Source of the DNA: Opitutales bacterium
GTDB lineage: Bacteria; Verrucomicrobiota; Verrucomicrobiia; Opitutales; Intestinicryptomonadaceae
Assembly: GCA_015061945.1 (NCBI GenBank)
Contig: SUVP01000001.1
Span: forward strand, 248,001-312,000
Direction of reading: 5' to 3'
Length of the DNA: 64,000 bases
Shown here: positions 10,122-17,712 of the stretch, in pieces
Layout: each line of letters starts with the position of its first letter
Position numbering within the stretch: the first letter of the stretch is position 1
The notes under the pieces: generated by a model
Database searches by the model: none
What the model saw: only the letters and a program-made list of their open reading frames with translations
Told to the model about the DNA's origin: nothing
Program-made: the position numbers and the translations under genes

Positions 10122-11303
10122 ATGAAAAAACTTATCTTAACTTTATTTATTACACTATTTTCAATATTAGCATCTTTGGGGCAAAACATCGCCGAATTGA
10201 AACAAAAAGCCGAACAAGGCGATGCTAACGCACAATACATTTTTGGGTGTTGTTATGCATGTGGCGATGGTGTAGAAAAAGATCCACGAGAAGCTGTTAA
10301 ATGGTACAGAAAAGCTGCTGAACAAGGCGAAGCACTTGCACAATGCAATCTTGGCTTGTGTTATGTTAGTGGCTATGGCGTAGAAAAAGATCCACGAGAA
10401 GCTGTTAAATGGTACCGTAAAGCTGCTGAACAAGGCGAAGCACTTGCACAATGCAATCTTGGCTTGTGTTATGTTAATGGCTATGGCGTAGAAAAAGATC
10501 CACGAGAAGCTGTTAAATGGTTCCGTAAATCTGCTGAACAAGGTCTAAAAGGAGCACAATACTATCTTGGCGTGCGTTATTACAATGGCGATGGCGTAGA
10601 AAAAGATCTTCGAGAAGCTGTTAAATGGTACAGAAAAGCTGCTGAACAAGGCGATGCTCAAGCACAATGCTATCTTGGGTGTTGTTATGCATATGGCGAA
10701 TGTGTAGAAAAAGATCCACGAGAAGCTGTTAAATGGTACAGAAAAGCTGCTGAACAAGGTCATGCTTATGCTCAATTCGCTCTTGGTGTGTGTTATGAAA
10801 AAGGCAAAGGTGTAGAAAAAGACACTCGAGAAGCTGTTAAATGGTACCGTAAATCTGCTGAACAGGGTGATGCTATAGCACAATGCAATCTTGGGTATTG
10901 TTATGCATATGGCGAAGGTGTAGAAAAAGATCCACGAGAAGCTGTTAAATGGTACCGTAAAGCTGCTGAACAAGGTCTAAAAGGAGCACAATACAGTCTT
11001 GGGTATCGTTATGCAAATGGCGATGGTGTAGAAAAAGATCTTCGAGAAGCTGTTAAATGGTACAGAAAAGCTGCTGAACAAGGCGATGCTAAAGCACAAT
11101 ACAATCTTGCCTTGTGTTATGCTAAAGGCGATGGTGTAATTCAAAACAATGTAAAAGCATATGCGTGGTTTGCATTAGCATCGGCAAATGGGAATGAAGA
11201 AGCAAAAAAAAATATGGATATTCTTAAAAAAGGAATGACTCCCAACCAAATTGTAGAAGCTCAAAAGTTGGCAGAAAAATACTACAACGGAAAATTTGAT
11301 TAA
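10122..11303 (+). CDS. Secreted Sel1-like (TPR-type) repeat protein
   Basis: A 393-residue protein with a signal peptide (MKKLILTLFITLFSILASLG) followed by nine 36-residue Sel1 repeats of the form AEQGxAxAQxxLGxxYxxGxGVEKDPREAVKWYRKA. The C-terminal cap is non-repetitive. Sel1 proteins are helical scaffolds for protein-protein contacts, often in the periplasm or in host interaction; no partner is visible here. The 108-bp DNA units are nearly identical, and repeats 4 and 8 share an LKGAQY variant exactly 432 bp (four units) apart, pointing to recent tandem amplification. It sits alone between two convergent double-hairpin elements. Confidence 0.9.
   Translation: MKKLILTLFITLFSILASLGQNIAELKQKAEQGDANAQYIFGCCYACGDGVEKDPREAVKWYRKAAEQGEALAQCNLGLCYVSGYGVEKDPREAVKWYRKAAEQGEALAQCNLGLCYVNGYGVEKDPREAVKWFRKSAEQGLKGAQYYLGVRYYNGDGVEKDLREAVKWYRKAAEQGDAQAQCYLGCCYAYGECVEKDPREAVKWYRKAAEQGHAYAQFALGVCYEKGKGVEKDTREAVKWYRKSAEQGDAIAQCNLGYCYAYGEGVEKDPREAVKWYRKAAEQGLKGAQYSLGYRYANGDGVEKDLREAVKWYRKAAEQGDAKAQYNLALCYAKGDGVIQNNVKAYAWFALASANGNEEAKKNMDILKKGMTPNQIVEAQKLAEKYYNGKFD
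10190..11150 (+). repeat. Tandem 108-bp repeat array coding Sel1 units
   Basis: About nine in-frame units of 108 bp, with a core such as GAAGCTGTTAAATGGTA repeated nearly unchanged. The segment starting at 10541 recurs at 10973, so there is also a 432-bp higher-order period. Copy number is likely to vary between strains. Confidence 0.85.
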
Positions 11304-11380
11304 ATTTAACCAAGCCCAAAGGTTGTCAGGTAGATTTTCGATATAGTTGCGTCTGCCTTTTTTGGTCTTTGAAGCAGGAG

Positions 11381-11527
11381 TTAAGATTCCTTTCGCTTGT
11401 TTTGGATATTATATAACATCAAATCAGGAATATCTTTTCTATCGTAGAAGTAAATACGCCTATCTTTTATATTATAAGATGCATTAAATTTTTTTGAGTA
11501 GTTTCTTGTCTGCTCAAATCCTCTAAA
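11381..11527 (-). pseudogene. Possible truncated gene tail
   Basis: On the minus strand a frame directly after a TAG runs 48 codons with plausible protein composition (for example NASYNIKDRRIYFYDRKDIPD) to a TAA at 11381. It has no start codon, and its upstream end abuts double-hairpin copy 2. I do not recognise a family. It may be the stump of a gene cut off when this segment was rearranged. Confidence 0.25.
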
Positions 11528-11528
11528 C

Positions 11529-11630
11529 TAAAAGAGATAACCTCAAATGTTGAGGTTATCTCTCACTATTTCGGCAACCTGTTTTAAAGGGCGATATTAC
11601 CTTGTGGCAATCGCCCGCAAGTGTCCGACA
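11529..11630 (-). repeat. Double-hairpin 3'-end element, copy 2
   Basis: On the minus strand it begins about 10 bases after the potD stop. It carries the same GC-rich hairpin (GGGCGATTGCC / GGTAATATCGCCC) and a second hairpin with a perfect 14-bp stem (AGAGATAACCTCAA / TTGAGGTTATCTCT, 11533-11563). The second hairpin is near a T-run in both directions, so it may also terminate the Sel1 gene. Confidence 0.75.
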
Positions 11631-11639
11631 TATAAAAGA

Positions 11640-12683
11640 CTAATTAGATTTTATAGCGTCCCAAATTTTGTTGAATTTTACGTTATCTTTGCCGAGATCA
11701 CGGATAAGTTCAGCACGCTTGTAGAGTTCGTCGGCGATAAACATCCCCGGGTGATTTTTATTTTCTTCGGATACGAATTTGCGAGCTTCTGGAATTGGCG
11801 AGCAGTAGCAAGTAAATTCCATATTTTTTGCTGCAATTTTAGGATCGCAAAGGAAGTTAATAAATTTGTATGCAAGGTCTTTGTTTTGAGCTGTTGCTGG
11901 GATTACCCAGTCGTCGCAACTCATCGAAATACCTTCTTTGGGGCACATATATGACAAGTGTGGCGATTCAGCTAAAACTTGGAAAAGGTCACCACTATAA
12001 CCTTGAACGATAAGGAATTCGCCCGATTGAATACCAACTTTGTAAAGTTCGTTATCAAATTTTGCCAAATTTTTCTTCCATTTAAGAAGTTGATTTTTAG
12101 CTTTTTCCAACGCGACATCGTCAGTAGTATTCATACTTTTACCAGTGAAGAAAAGAGCCGAACCGATTGTTTCGCGGTGGTCGTTAAGCATAGTCATTTT
12201 GCCAGCGTATTTTTCGTTCGAGAAAACGTCCCAAGTTTCAGGGATAGTACCGAGCTTTTCTTTATTGTAAGCTACGCATGTGAAACCGAGCATATATGGA
12301 ACGCTATATTGCATCGTTTTATCGAGTGCGATACTGTTCAAATATACCTTATTAATAAATTGGCAGTTAGGCAACTTTGAATGGTCGAGTTTTTCGAGCA
12401 TATTTTGGTCGAACATAACTTTTGCCATATAAGTTGTCGGGAGGATAACGTCGTATCCAGTACCGCCAGCTTTTAGCTTTGAGTACATAAACTCGTTAGA
12501 GTCGAAAATATCTATAACAACTTTGCAGTTGTTTTGTCGCTCGAACTCTTGAACGAGATCTAAGTCTATATAGTCTGACCACATATAGACGTTAAGGGTG
12601 GGTTTTGATGGACCACACGCAGTTAAAATTACGCAAGCGAGCGCCGACAATGCGAGCACAAACGTATTTATGTATTTCTTCAT
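11640..12683 (-). CDS. potD: Spermidine/putrescine ABC transporter substrate-binding lipoprotein PotD
   Basis: The polyamine-binding component, 347 residues. The start at 12683 gives a lipoprotein signal (MKKYINTFVLALSALACVILTAC), with GGAAG as ribosome site; the longer frame to 12812 overlaps potC and lacks this logic. The mature protein opens LNVYMWSDYIDLDLVQEFE, typical of PotD/PotF. Further family features are GYDVILPTTYMAKVMF, VAYNKEKLG and ETIGSALFFTGKSMN. It is the last gene of potA-potB-potC-potD, 22 bases after potC. Binding of spermidine versus putrescine cannot be settled by eye. Confidence 0.93.
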   Translation of the reverse strand: MKKYINTFVLALSALACVILTACGPSKPTLNVYMWSDYIDLDLVQEFERQNNCKVVIDIFDSNEFMYSKLKAGGTGYDVILPTTYMAKVMFDQNMLEKLDHSKLPNCQFINKVYLNSIALDKTMQYSVPYMLGFTCVAYNKEKLGTIPETWDVFSNEKYAGKMTMLNDHRETIGSALFFTGKSMNTTDDVALEKAKNQLLKWKKNLAKFDNELYKVGIQSGEFLIVQGYSGDLFQVLAESPHLSYMCPKEGISMSCDDWVIPATAQNKDLAYKFINFLCDPKIAAKNMEFTCYCSPIPEARKFVSEENKNHPGMFIADELYKRAELIRDLGKDNVKFNKIWDAIKSN

Positions 12684-12705
12684 TTCTTCCTTTAGTTTGA
12701 TTGAG

Positions 12706-13485
12706 TTATTGGTTTGAGTTTCTTTTCTGAAAACACTGTCCGAGAATTGCCACAGTAAATGTAAGCCCCATAAATACAACCGACAATGCGTTGATAATCG
12801 ACGGAGCACCATGTTTCATCATACTATATACTTTAACTGGCAATGTCGTACTCCCCGGACCACCGACGAAAAACGTTACAACAAAGTCGTCCATTGAAAG
12901 CGTGAATGCCATCATTGCACCAGCTGCGATTCCGGGTCCGAGCAATGGCAACAAAATCTTTACAAAAATTCTGCCCGACCCTGCCCCTAAATCTTGAGCA
13001 GCTTGAATGATATTAAAATCGAAGTCTTGCAATCGGGCAAGAACTGTAAAAGTTACATAACTTACACAGAATGTAATATGTGCTAAAATCACAGTGAGCA
13101 TACCAAGTTGGATATGCATACTTACGAACATCAGCAACAAGCTAATCCCCATAAGGACATCTGGCACGATTAACGGAGCATAAACAAGCCCGTAGTGTGT
13201 TGTTTGGAATTTTGAATTTTTATATTTATTCAAAACCCACGCTGCACAAGTGCCGATTGCTGTCGCAAAAAATGTTGAAATACAAGCGATAATCAAAGTA
13301 TTTATCGTTGCATTGATAACTGCTGAATCTCTAAACAACGCCTCGTACCATTTCAGCGAAAACCCGAGCCACTTGCCACCATATCTCGACGCATTGAACG
13401 ATTGCACAATGAGTGTGAGAATCGGCAAATACATAAAAGTCATCACAATAAGAGTGATTAAAAGCGATGTGTATCGAGTTCTCAT
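12706..13485 (-). CDS. potC: Spermidine/putrescine ABC transporter permease PotC
   Basis: An inner-membrane permease of 259 residues with about six transmembrane helices and the binding-protein-dependent transport EAA-type loop (AAQDLGAGSGRIFVKILLPLLGPG) that docks on the ATPase. The N-terminus (MRTRYTSLLITLIVMTFMYLPI) matches PotC. It overlaps potB by 4 bases (ATGA), indicating translational coupling. Confidence 0.93.
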   Translation of the reverse strand: MRTRYTSLLITLIVMTFMYLPILTLIVQSFNASRYGGKWLGFSLKWYEALFRDSAVINATINTLIIACISTFFATAIGTCAAWVLNKYKNSKFQTTHYGLVYAPLIVPDVLMGISLLLMFVSMHIQLGMLTVILAHITFCVSYVTFTVLARLQDFDFNIIQAAQDLGAGSGRIFVKILLPLLGPGIAAGAMMAFTLSMDDFVVTFFVGGPGSTTLPVKVYSMMKHGAPSIINALSVVFMGLTFTVAILGQCFQKRNSNQ

Positions 13486-14408
13486 TTTGTAGAATCTCCT
13501 TCAGCTCTACGCGTGCTTATCATTGCTTTAATCAGACGCTTTTGTTTTACCAAGAATCCCAAAACAGGAATTGTGATGATAATCGAAAGGAATGCCGCCA
13601 ACGCTGCCGCTTCGGGCAAGTTTCTATATGCCGACGCCTTGATTGCAATCTTGTTGCCGAGCATTTCGCCATCGACACCACCGACCAAATCAGGAATTGC
13701 GTACGAACCTAACGCTGGAATTAGCACGACGAGAATTGCGGTAAAAATCCCACGTTTAATACCAGGGATAAAAATTTGTCTGAAAGCTTGGAAACGTGTT
13801 GCACCTAAATCGCGTGCAGCTTCGAGAAGTGAGAAGTTGAATTTTTCGGCAGCAGCGTAAATCGGGAGAATCGCAAAAGGCAAGCAAGTGTAAACTGTTA
13901 CGATTATCACAGCACCGACATTATTTAATAAGAAAAGATCTTCTGGAATAATCCCGAGCCAAATCAAACCTTGACGCAAAAATCCTTCAGGATGCAAAAG
14001 TACACGCCACGCAAAAATACGGATAAGGAAGTTTGTCCAAAGTGGAATAATTACAATCAGCAAGAACCAGTAGCGATATTTTGGTTTTTGTTGTGCAATC
14101 CAATATCCGACAGGAACACCAAGGAATAAGCAAATAATAGTTACAACACAGCTCACCCACACTGTACGCCAAAGCACGTTCAAATAATTTCCTTTTAGGA
14201 CATTTTCGATAGTTTGCAAAGTCCAGCCATCGTCAATTCCGCCAGATGGGTCGGCAGTGCGGAAAGCTATTGCAAAAACGAGCAAAGACGGGATAACAAA
14301 AAATACCGCAAGCCAAATAAAAGACGGTGCACTCACCAACAACTCCGACAGTTTAGAACCGCCGTGCATTCGCCTCGAGGCAATCTGCGATGATTTTCCG
14401 TTATTCAT
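13482..14408 (-). CDS. potB: Spermidine/putrescine ABC transporter permease PotB
   Basis: A permease of 308 residues, the partner of PotC. A cytoplasmic N-terminus of about 30 residues precedes the first helix (FIWLAVFFVIPSLLVFAIAF). The EAA loop reads AARDLGATRFQAFRQIFIPGIKRG. The Gly-Gly-Ile-Asp-Asp-Gly-Trp-containing periplasmic region and the following helices fit PotB. It lies 10 bases after potA and overlaps potC by 4 bases. Confidence 0.93.
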   Translation of the reverse strand: MNNGKSSQIASRRMHGGSKLSELLVSAPSFIWLAVFFVIPSLLVFAIAFRTADPSGGIDDGWTLQTIENVLKGNYLNVLWRTVWVSCVVTIICLFLGVPVGYWIAQQKPKYRYWFLLIVIIPLWTNFLIRIFAWRVLLHPEGFLRQGLIWLGIIPEDLFLLNNVGAVIIVTVYTCLPFAILPIYAAAEKFNFSLLEAARDLGATRFQAFRQIFIPGIKRGIFTAILVVLIPALGSYAIPDLVGGVDGEMLGNKIAIKASAYRNLPEAAALAAFLSIIITIPVLGFLVKQKRLIKAMISTRRAEGDSTK

Positions 14409-14418
14409 TTTTTTGACT

Positions 14419-15522
14419 CTAATGAGGAGATTCCGACGGGAGTGTCGTTACATCATCTGGGTGCCATGCGACCCAAACTTTATCGCCCCAAGTTGGTTGT
14501 TTATAGTCGAGATAACAACGGTTATGTTGTGTCAAAATATTTATGCGTTGGTCGCCCGCACGCACCCAGTAGCGAGTTTGAGCACCTTGATATACAATAT
14601 CTATAACTTCGGCTTCAAAAACGTTCAAATTTTCGGCTTCGCTACGTTGATTGAAAATTCTGAATTTTTCTGGACGGATAGAAACTGTCGCACGCGAGCC
14701 AATCGGCAACTTATATTCATTGAAAGACGGGAATTGTCCCAAACCTTCCATATCTATTTTGCAATTTTCGCTATCGAGTTGTTCTATGATACGTCCGTCA
14801 AAAAAGTTAGTATCGCCGATAAACGATGCGACAAATTTTGTGCGTGGATTTTCGTATATTTCGGCTGGTGTACCAATTTGTTCAATCACGCCATTATTCA
14901 TAACAGCGATACGATCGCTGAGGCTCATCGCTTCACCTTGGTCGTGAGTGACGTAAATAAAAGTTGTGCCAACTTCGTCGTGGATTCGGTCGAGCTCAAG
15001 GAGCATATATTGACGAAGTTTAAGGTCGAGTGCGGCGAGTGGTTCGTCGAGCAAAAGGAGTTTTGGGCTATTGATAAGAGCTCTTGCGATTGCAACACGT
15101 TGTTTCTGCCCGCCACTAATGGTATCGGGCTTGCGAGAGCCATGCCCTTCAAGGCGGATAATCTCGAGCATTTTTGCGACTTTTTGCGACACTTCCGACT
15201 CTGGCATTCCTGCAGTTCTTGGACCAAATGCGATATTATCCCAAATAGTCATATGCGGGAACAAAGCATAGTTTTGGAATACCGTATTGATTTTGCGTTT
15301 ATTTGGAGCAAGGTCTGTAATATTTGTACCGTCGAGATACACTTGTCCACTTTCAGGATCTTCAAAACCGCCAGCGATTCTCAACATAGTAGTTTTGCCA
15401 CAACCGCTTGGTCCGAGAAGTGAGAATACTTCTCCACAACGAACCCCGAAGCTCACGTTTTTAACAACGTGCGTGTCTCCGTAATATTTCTCAATATTTT
15501 TGAACTCGAAAAATTCGCCCAT
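14419..15522 (-). CDS. potA: Spermidine/putrescine ABC transporter ATPase PotA
   Basis: The ATP-binding subunit of the polyamine importer, 367 residues. It shows Walker A GPSGCGKTT, Q-loop VFQNYALFPHMT, signature SGGQKQR, Walker B LLLLDEPLA and H-loop VTHDQGEA. A C-terminal TOBE-like domain (STVSIRPEKFRIF region) follows. It is the first gene of the potABCD operon on the minus strand. The 219-base gap to the divergent PEP-CTERM gene must contain its promoter, which I could not place confidently. Confidence 0.95.
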   Translation of the reverse strand: MGEFFEFKNIEKYYGDTHVVKNVSFGVRCGEVFSLLGPSGCGKTTMLRIAGGFEDPESGQVYLDGTNITDLAPNKRKINTVFQNYALFPHMTIWDNIAFGPRTAGMPESEVSQKVAKMLEIIRLEGHGSRKPDTISGGQKQRVAIARALINSPKLLLLDEPLAALDLKLRQYMLLELDRIHDEVGTTFIYVTHDQGEAMSLSDRIAVMNNGVIEQIGTPAEIYENPRTKFVASFIGDTNFFDGRIIEQLDSENCKIDMEGLGQFPSFNEYKLPIGSRATVSIRPEKFRIFNQRSEAENLNVFEAEVIDIVYQGAQTRYWVRAGDQRINILTQHNRCYLDYKQPTWGDKVWVAWHPDDVTTLPSESPH

Positions 15523-15674
15523 TTCCGTTTCAGAAAATCAAAAAGCAAATACTATATTTTCAATTTTTAAAAGCTTTTTTTTTATTTTTTTTCACCCCTA
15601 TTTTCAACATCGTGAAATGTGTAAAAAAATATCATCTCAACTCGCAAAAAAAATTAAAAAAATCACATAAAAAC

Positions 15675-15703
15675 TTGACAAGTTATCAGCATCAATTTAT
15701 TCA
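15675..15703 (+). promoter_or_regulatory. Predicted promoter of PEP-CTERM gene 1
   Basis: TTGACA (15675-15680), a 17-base spacer and TATTCA (15698-15703), 38 bases before the ATG. A GTTTA/TAAAC dyad (GTTTAACGTAAAC) lies just downstream of the -10 box and could be an operator. Confidence 0.5.
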
Positions 15704-15741
15704 GTGTTTATTGTTTAACGTAAACGTAATACATTTATATT

Positions 15742-17526
15742 ATGAAAAAAGTCTTACCCCTAATTATTCTTGCAACGTGTGCTTCGGGCTATGCACTCGA
15801 ACAACTGACAGTTGAAATGCCTGGCTATTACCACACAGGCACGTCTTCAACAAGAACATATATCAACACCTATTTCACCCAAAATAGTATTGATCAGTCA
15901 GAATTTGAAATTAACTTAATTGGCAATTCTAAACAAGTTGAAGCCGATAAACTCGGCTACATGTATGGTGCTAACGACGTAAAAATTCGCTCGTTCGTCG
16001 CAGTTGATGAAACAGCTGAAAACGGCAAAGGTGGCGTTAATCTCGCAAACGCAACGGGACACGGCAATGGCGTAACAGGTTTGACTATCGACATCAATTC
16101 AGCAACAGAAGCAACTGCAATAGACGTAGCATGGTGGAAACAAAACTATGTTAAAACAATAGTTAAAAATTCTCAAATTACAACAGCAACAAAAGACTCC
16201 CCTATTACCAATCTGAACTTTGGCGAGTATTTTACTACTTGGGGTAGTGGAACACAAACATCGCAATTTATTTTTGAAAAAATCAATGCAAATGTAACGG
16301 CTGGAATATACAGAATTGCTACTGAAGGTACAGGTTTGCATACGCTCCAAGTTAAAGATACAGCAAGAGTAGTTTTAAATGGCGCAATTGAAGTAGGAAA
16401 AGCAGAAGGCTACAAAGGGTATCTCGATATTGACGGCACTTTGATAACAAACGACAAAACAAACGTCTATAAAAATTCAACAGTTGACGTTTCTGGAACT
16501 TGGGAAAACAATGGTGCTGTCGTACTAAAAAATGGTTCTTCGATGAATGTTTCAGGGACAATGACCCTTAAAAACCAAATAACTTTGCAAACTGGTTCTA
16601 CCGCTACTGTTTCAGGAACAATTACGACAACAAATAAGGCTATTGATATCAATTCTGGTGCAACATTAAATATCAGTGGTAATTTGGATACTGGTGGTGG
16701 CAATTATGTGATGATTCAAGGCACACTCAATATTACAAATACAAACCCAACAGAACGCGTTGACTTCTACTCAATTAATTCTTCGACAAAAGTCGGCGGA
16801 ACATTCACACAATCGCTCGCCGATGCTTCAGTTAAAGCAGGATATAGAGGTGTAAAAATCAGACGTTCTGCTTATTTGAATGATGCAACTTGGTCTCTCG
16901 ATGAGGTTATCGAATTGTGTGGCGATATCGTAACTGGTGCAGATGCAGACATTACATCGGCAAAATTGTATGTTGATGGAACTTCAAAAATCACACTTCA
17001 CGAACGCACAGGTGCAAATGCACGTTTGATCATGTACAATATGTCGAAAGCATATTTGAACACTGCAAATTGCATAAAAGACCAAAATGGTAATGATGTA
17101 GATCTTATCGTTGCAAAAAATGATGATAACAGAAATGTCTACACAGCAGAATTGCATATGACAGCTGACCAATCTTTCGCATATATCAACTTGGCAAACG
17201 ATTTTAAAATCTTCCTCGATGATGATTCTTCAACACTCAAACTTACAAGAACAGGTGCAAGTGCAATATCATTTGGCGACGCATCAATGCGTGTATATGT
17301 ATATGGTTTTGAAGATAACCGCATTTACGTTGGCGAACATCAAAACACATACAATATTCTCGATAGAATCATTGCATACGGCGACAAAGAAGGTAAAGAA
17401 ACAATCGGTGCTTTGACAATCAACAATGGTTGGTTGGTAAGTGCAGCAGTGCCAGAACCAGCAGAATGGGCGATGATTTTAGGTAGTCTCGCTCTCGGGT
17501 TGGCAATCTACCGCAAAAGAAAATAA
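15742..17526 (+). CDS. PEP-CTERM-tagged secreted beta-repeat surface protein 1
   Basis: A 594-residue exported protein. A signal peptide (MKKVLPLIILATCASGYA) is followed by a long Thr/Asn/Ser/Gly-rich body with repeating beta-strand turns (STVDVSGTWENNG, SSMNVSGTMTLKN, STATVSGTITTTN), like autotransporter or beta-helix passenger regions. The C-terminus has the PEP-CTERM sorting tag VPEPAEWAMILG, a hydrophobic helix and the basic tail IYRKRK. Such tags are processed by an exosortase, which is not in this window, and commonly deliver proteins to the surface or an extracellular polysaccharide matrix. Two relatives follow at 19787 and 21697. Specific ligand unknown. Confidence 0.85.
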   Translation: MKKVLPLIILATCASGYALEQLTVEMPGYYHTGTSSTRTYINTYFTQNSIDQSEFEINLIGNSKQVEADKLGYMYGANDVKIRSFVAVDETAENGKGGVNLANATGHGNGVTGLTIDINSATEATAIDVAWWKQNYVKTIVKNSQITTATKDSPITNLNFGEYFTTWGSGTQTSQFIFEKINANVTAGIYRIATEGTGLHTLQVKDTARVVLNGAIEVGKAEGYKGYLDIDGTLITNDKTNVYKNSTVDVSGTWENNGAVVLKNGSSMNVSGTMTLKNQITLQTGSTATVSGTITTTNKAIDINSGATLNISGNLDTGGGNYVMIQGTLNITNTNPTERVDFYSINSSTKVGGTFTQSLADASVKAGYRGVKIRRSAYLNDATWSLDEVIELCGDIVTGADADITSAKLYVDGTSKITLHERTGANARLIMYNMSKAYLNTANCIKDQNGNDVDLIVAKNDDNRNVYTAELHMTADQSFAYINLANDFKIFLDDDSSTLKLTRTGASAISFGDASMRVYVYGFEDNRIYVGEHQNTYNILDRIIAYGDKEGKETIGALTINNGWLVSAAVPEPAEWAMILGSLALGLAIYRKRK

Positions 17527-17546
17527 ATAAAATATAATTTTTTTAG

Positions 17547-17577
17547 AAAGACGTTCCATATCGGAACGTCTTTTTTT
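17547..17577 (+). terminator. Terminator after PEP-CTERM gene 1
   Basis: The stem AAAGACGTTCC / GGAACGTCTTT is followed by a T-run. The CGTTCC/GGAACG core recurs after the other two PEP-CTERM genes. Confidence 0.85.
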
Positions 17578-17712
17578 GTGTAAACAGATAGATTTTATCT
17601 TTGTAGTATGAAAAAAACGAGCTATTGCAAAGTAAAGGGTTTGACAAAAAGCAGAAAAAATATTTGAGTATTTTTTAGGATTTTTTGGAAAAATTTATAA
17701 ATTATATAGATT

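Noticed and set aside
10167-10973. Two antisense repeat-containing frames over the Sel1 gene
   Set aside because: They mirror the in-frame 108-bp repeats, which keep several frames open; no start signals or independent features.
10190-11150. Regular repeats that might suggest a CRISPR array
   Set aside because: The unit is 108 bp, in frame and fully coding for Sel1 repeats, with no spacers.
14257-15423. A 388-codon plus-strand frame over potA/potB
   Set aside because: It overlaps two complete conserved genes on the other strand; composition is Cys/Phe-rich as expected for antisense reading.
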